Shown here one piece after another: positions 6,065-7,063 of a stretch of 7,063 bases of DNA. A model generated the notes under the pieces. It had not been told where the DNA came from. It saw only the letters and a program-made list of their open reading frames with translations, and ran no database searches. The stretch lies in assembly GCA_009996555.1 (NCBI GenBank), contig JAACZX010000121.1:1-7063 (forward strand), in the 5' to 3' direction. Made by a program: the position numbers and the translations under genes. The stretch comes from Chitinophagaceae bacterium (lineage in GTDB: Bacteria > Bacteroidota > Bacteroidia > Chitinophagales > Chitinophagaceae). Positions within the stretch are counted from its first letter, which is position 1. Each line of letters opens with the position of its first letter.

Positions 6065-6670
6065 TCATGCAAATTGTTTTGGCTTTTGTCCTTTACCTGC
6101 CAGCTCTGCAATTTCAGCAATACGTTTCTGTCTTGTTTCCGGGCGCCTGGCCATTACCAGCCATTGCAGAATAGCTTTGCGGCTTGATCTGCTGATGCTG
6201 AGAAAATATTTTTCAGAACCGGGCCATACCTTCAATGCTTTTGTAAGATCAGCAGGTATTGTCACTTCTTCTACTTCATCCAGTATTGCCCATGATCCGT
6301 TTTGTTTCGCAATTTCTACACAATTCAAACCTGCTTTTGTCATCAACCCTTCTTCAATTAAACGTTCCACTTTTGCTTTGTTGATCTTTGACCATACGCT
6401 TTTCGGTTTGCGTTTACCAAAGTACTGCACAAATGATTCGCCATCGATTGTTTTGCGTACACTGTCGATCCATCCAAAACACAATGCTTCATCTACTGCT
6501 TCTGTCCACGGTATACAAGGTTTTGATGTTCCTGTTTTATACAACAGCAGCCACACCGATTGTTTTGTTTCATGATGTTGCTTTAACCACTTCCGCCACT
6601 GCTGCCTGCTGGCCGGGCAAAATGTTTCCACTTCTTTTTTCTGCGTTGCTGTTGGTTTCTTTACCGGCAT
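6065..6670 (-). CDS. YdeI/OmpD-associated (OmdA) family protein
   Basis: 201 residues from ATG 6670. The frame extends to a TTG at 6736, but the extra 22 residues (rich in Tyr, Leu, His) are not family-like, so ATG 6670 is preferred. Family hallmarks in order: 'FCPASRQQWRKWL' (17-29), 'SVWLLLYKTGT' (38-48), 'WTEAVDEALCFGWIDS' (55-70), 'RKPKSVWSKINK' (87-98), 'VERLIEEGLM' (101-110), and the basic C-terminal 'SRSSRKAILQWL' with 'ARRPETRQKRI' (160-183). This matches proteins annotated as YdeI/OmpD-associated or 'bacteriocin-protection'. Those labels come from associations with tolerance to antimicrobial peptides and do not define a reaction. No signal peptide or membrane segment is present, so it is probably cytoplasmic. 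The 3' gap to the next gene has no clear terminator. Confidence 0.92.
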   Translation of the reverse strand: MPVKKPTATQKKEVETFCPASRQQWRKWLKQHHETKQSVWLLLYKTGTSKPCIPWTEAVDEALCFGWIDSVRKTIDGESFVQYFGKRKPKSVWSKINKAKVERLIEEGLMTKAGLNCVEIAKQNGSWAILDEVEEVTIPADLTKALKVWPGSEKYFLSISRSSRKAILQWLVMARRPETRQKRIAEIAELAGKGQKPKQFA

Positions 6671-6750
6671 AAATTTGGTTGAATGATTGTGTGTTAAATA
6701 TAAAACTAAACTGTAAGCATGAATATTAACGATCAAAAAGGATGAACTGT

Positions 6751-6936
6751 TTACAACAGGAGATATCTTTTATCTTTTTGCAAACGACCGAAATATAAAA
6801 TATAGCCATCGGCATCCTGCATTTCAAAACCACGAAGCCCATCTTCATCATTATCCATCAACAAAACAAAAAAAGGAAGCCATGTCCGATACAAAGTCAA
6901 TAAAATAAAACAGCGTGGCAACACCGCCGGCAGCAA
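6751..6936 (-). pseudogene. C-terminal remnant of a VOC (glyoxalase/Ble) family gene
   Basis: The last 35 codons (from ATG 6858 to TAA 6751) encode 'DGLRGFEMQDADGYILYFGR', which fits the closing strand of many VOC proteins (G-x-R-x-F-x-x-x-D-x-D-G-Y-x-L-x-F-G-R). VOC proteins need about 120 residues. Here the frame is open upstream only to a stop near 6950, with no ATG before 6858, and residues decoded between are Leu/Phe-rich and not VOC-like. Another frame over about 6853-6967 reads 'LFYFIDFVSDMASFF' before its stop, possibly eroded coding sequence, which would mean at least one frameshift. The N-terminal half has no room, because another gene ends at 6968. It could instead be a 35-residue small protein from ATG 6858, but decay of a VOC gene is more economical. 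Confidence 0.55.
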
Positions 6937-6967
6937 GAAGACTTTCTGCTATTCTTCGTCTTATTCT

Positions 6968-7063
6968 TTATGTAGTTTGTTCAACGATTGCTTTGATATT
7001 GCCTAACGTTTTTTGTTGTGCCCTTACAATAAAATTCCTGCCAAACAGGTATGATGGCAGGTT
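6968..7063 (-). CDS. Unidentified gene, last 31 codons only
   Basis: An open frame enters from the right edge and ends at TAA (6970-6968). It encodes 31 residues, ending 'RAQQKTLGNIKAIVEQTT'. The amphipathic, Lys/Gln-rich ending looks like the closing helix of a soluble domain (some SRPBCC-type proteins end with a 'tL-niK--vE' helix), but that is too little to name a family. Thirty-one open codons can arise by chance, so whether it is coding depends on sequence to the right. It would be the gene immediately upstream of the VOC remnant on the same strand. Confidence 0.4.
   Translation of the reverse strand, partial: NLPSYLFGRNFIVRAQQKTLGNIKAIVEQTT
7037..7061. other. Inverted repeat at the right edge
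   Basis: CCTGCCA (7037-7043) and TGGCAGG (7055-7061) are exact inverted copies around an 11-base loop; an alternative short stem CCTG/CAGG uses part of the loop. On the plus strand it is followed by TT at the window edge; on the minus strand by AATTTTATT. It could be a terminator or simply structure inside the partial gene. Confidence 0.3.

Noticed and set aside
5996..6187. Plus-strand 63-codon frame starting in the 5810-6064 gap
   Set aside because: More than half overlaps the OmdA gene in antisense, with Cys-rich nonsense sequence; nothing supports translation.
6177..6575. Plus-strand open frame of 132 codons opposite the OmdA gene
   Set aside because: The minus-strand frame has unmistakable OmdA-family motifs; the plus-strand translation shows no domain and is a mirror of that gene's codon pattern.

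Overview
The window most likely comes from a Bacteroidota chromosome, probably a Chitinophaga-like lineage. The reasons are its moderately AT-rich composition, secreted proteins whose signal peptides end in '...TAQ', near absence of Shine-Dalgarno sites, exact matches to the Bacteroidota -7 promoter element TAnnTTTG, and family content (Asp-box 'sortilin-like' protein, DUF2911, YwqK/MORN-like secreted protein). The lineage is inferred from the sequence, not searched.

Left part (1-3697) encodes exported proteins. On the minus strand a large Asp-box beta-propeller protein (373-2913) is followed after about 80 bases by a DUF2911 protein that runs off the left edge; they may be cotranscribed. Divergent from them, on the plus strand, is a small secreted protein with YwqK/MORN-like repeats and a lysine-rich tail (2969-3697). 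The divergent region carries one exact TAnnTTTG element for each direction, placed so that the two transcripts would overlap at their 5' ends.

Middle part (3740-5809), all minus strand: a cytoplasmic FrnE-type DsbA-family thiol oxidoreductase with its own TAnnTTTG element, a Shine-Dalgarno site and a convincing intrinsic terminator. A separate two-gene unit follows: a protein with an N-terminal domain that looks ADP-ribosyltransferase-like, a CxCxxC cluster and C-terminal HEAT-like helices, then 33 bases later a bleomycin-resistance-type VOC protein. This pair is the least explained and most interesting part of the window.

Right part (5810-7063): a YdeI/OmpD-associated (OmdA) family protein, a decayed C-terminal remnant of a second VOC-family gene with no N-terminal half, and the last 31 codons of an unidentified minus-strand gene cut by the window edge. 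Several genes belong to families often linked to stress or toxic-compound tolerance (VOC/Ble, OmdA, FrnE), but the sequence does not show that they form one pathway. I see no rRNA, tRNA, CRISPR array, insertion sequence or phage gene. The window looks like ordinary chromosome with one poorly characterised two-gene unit, and I do not claim a proven new system.
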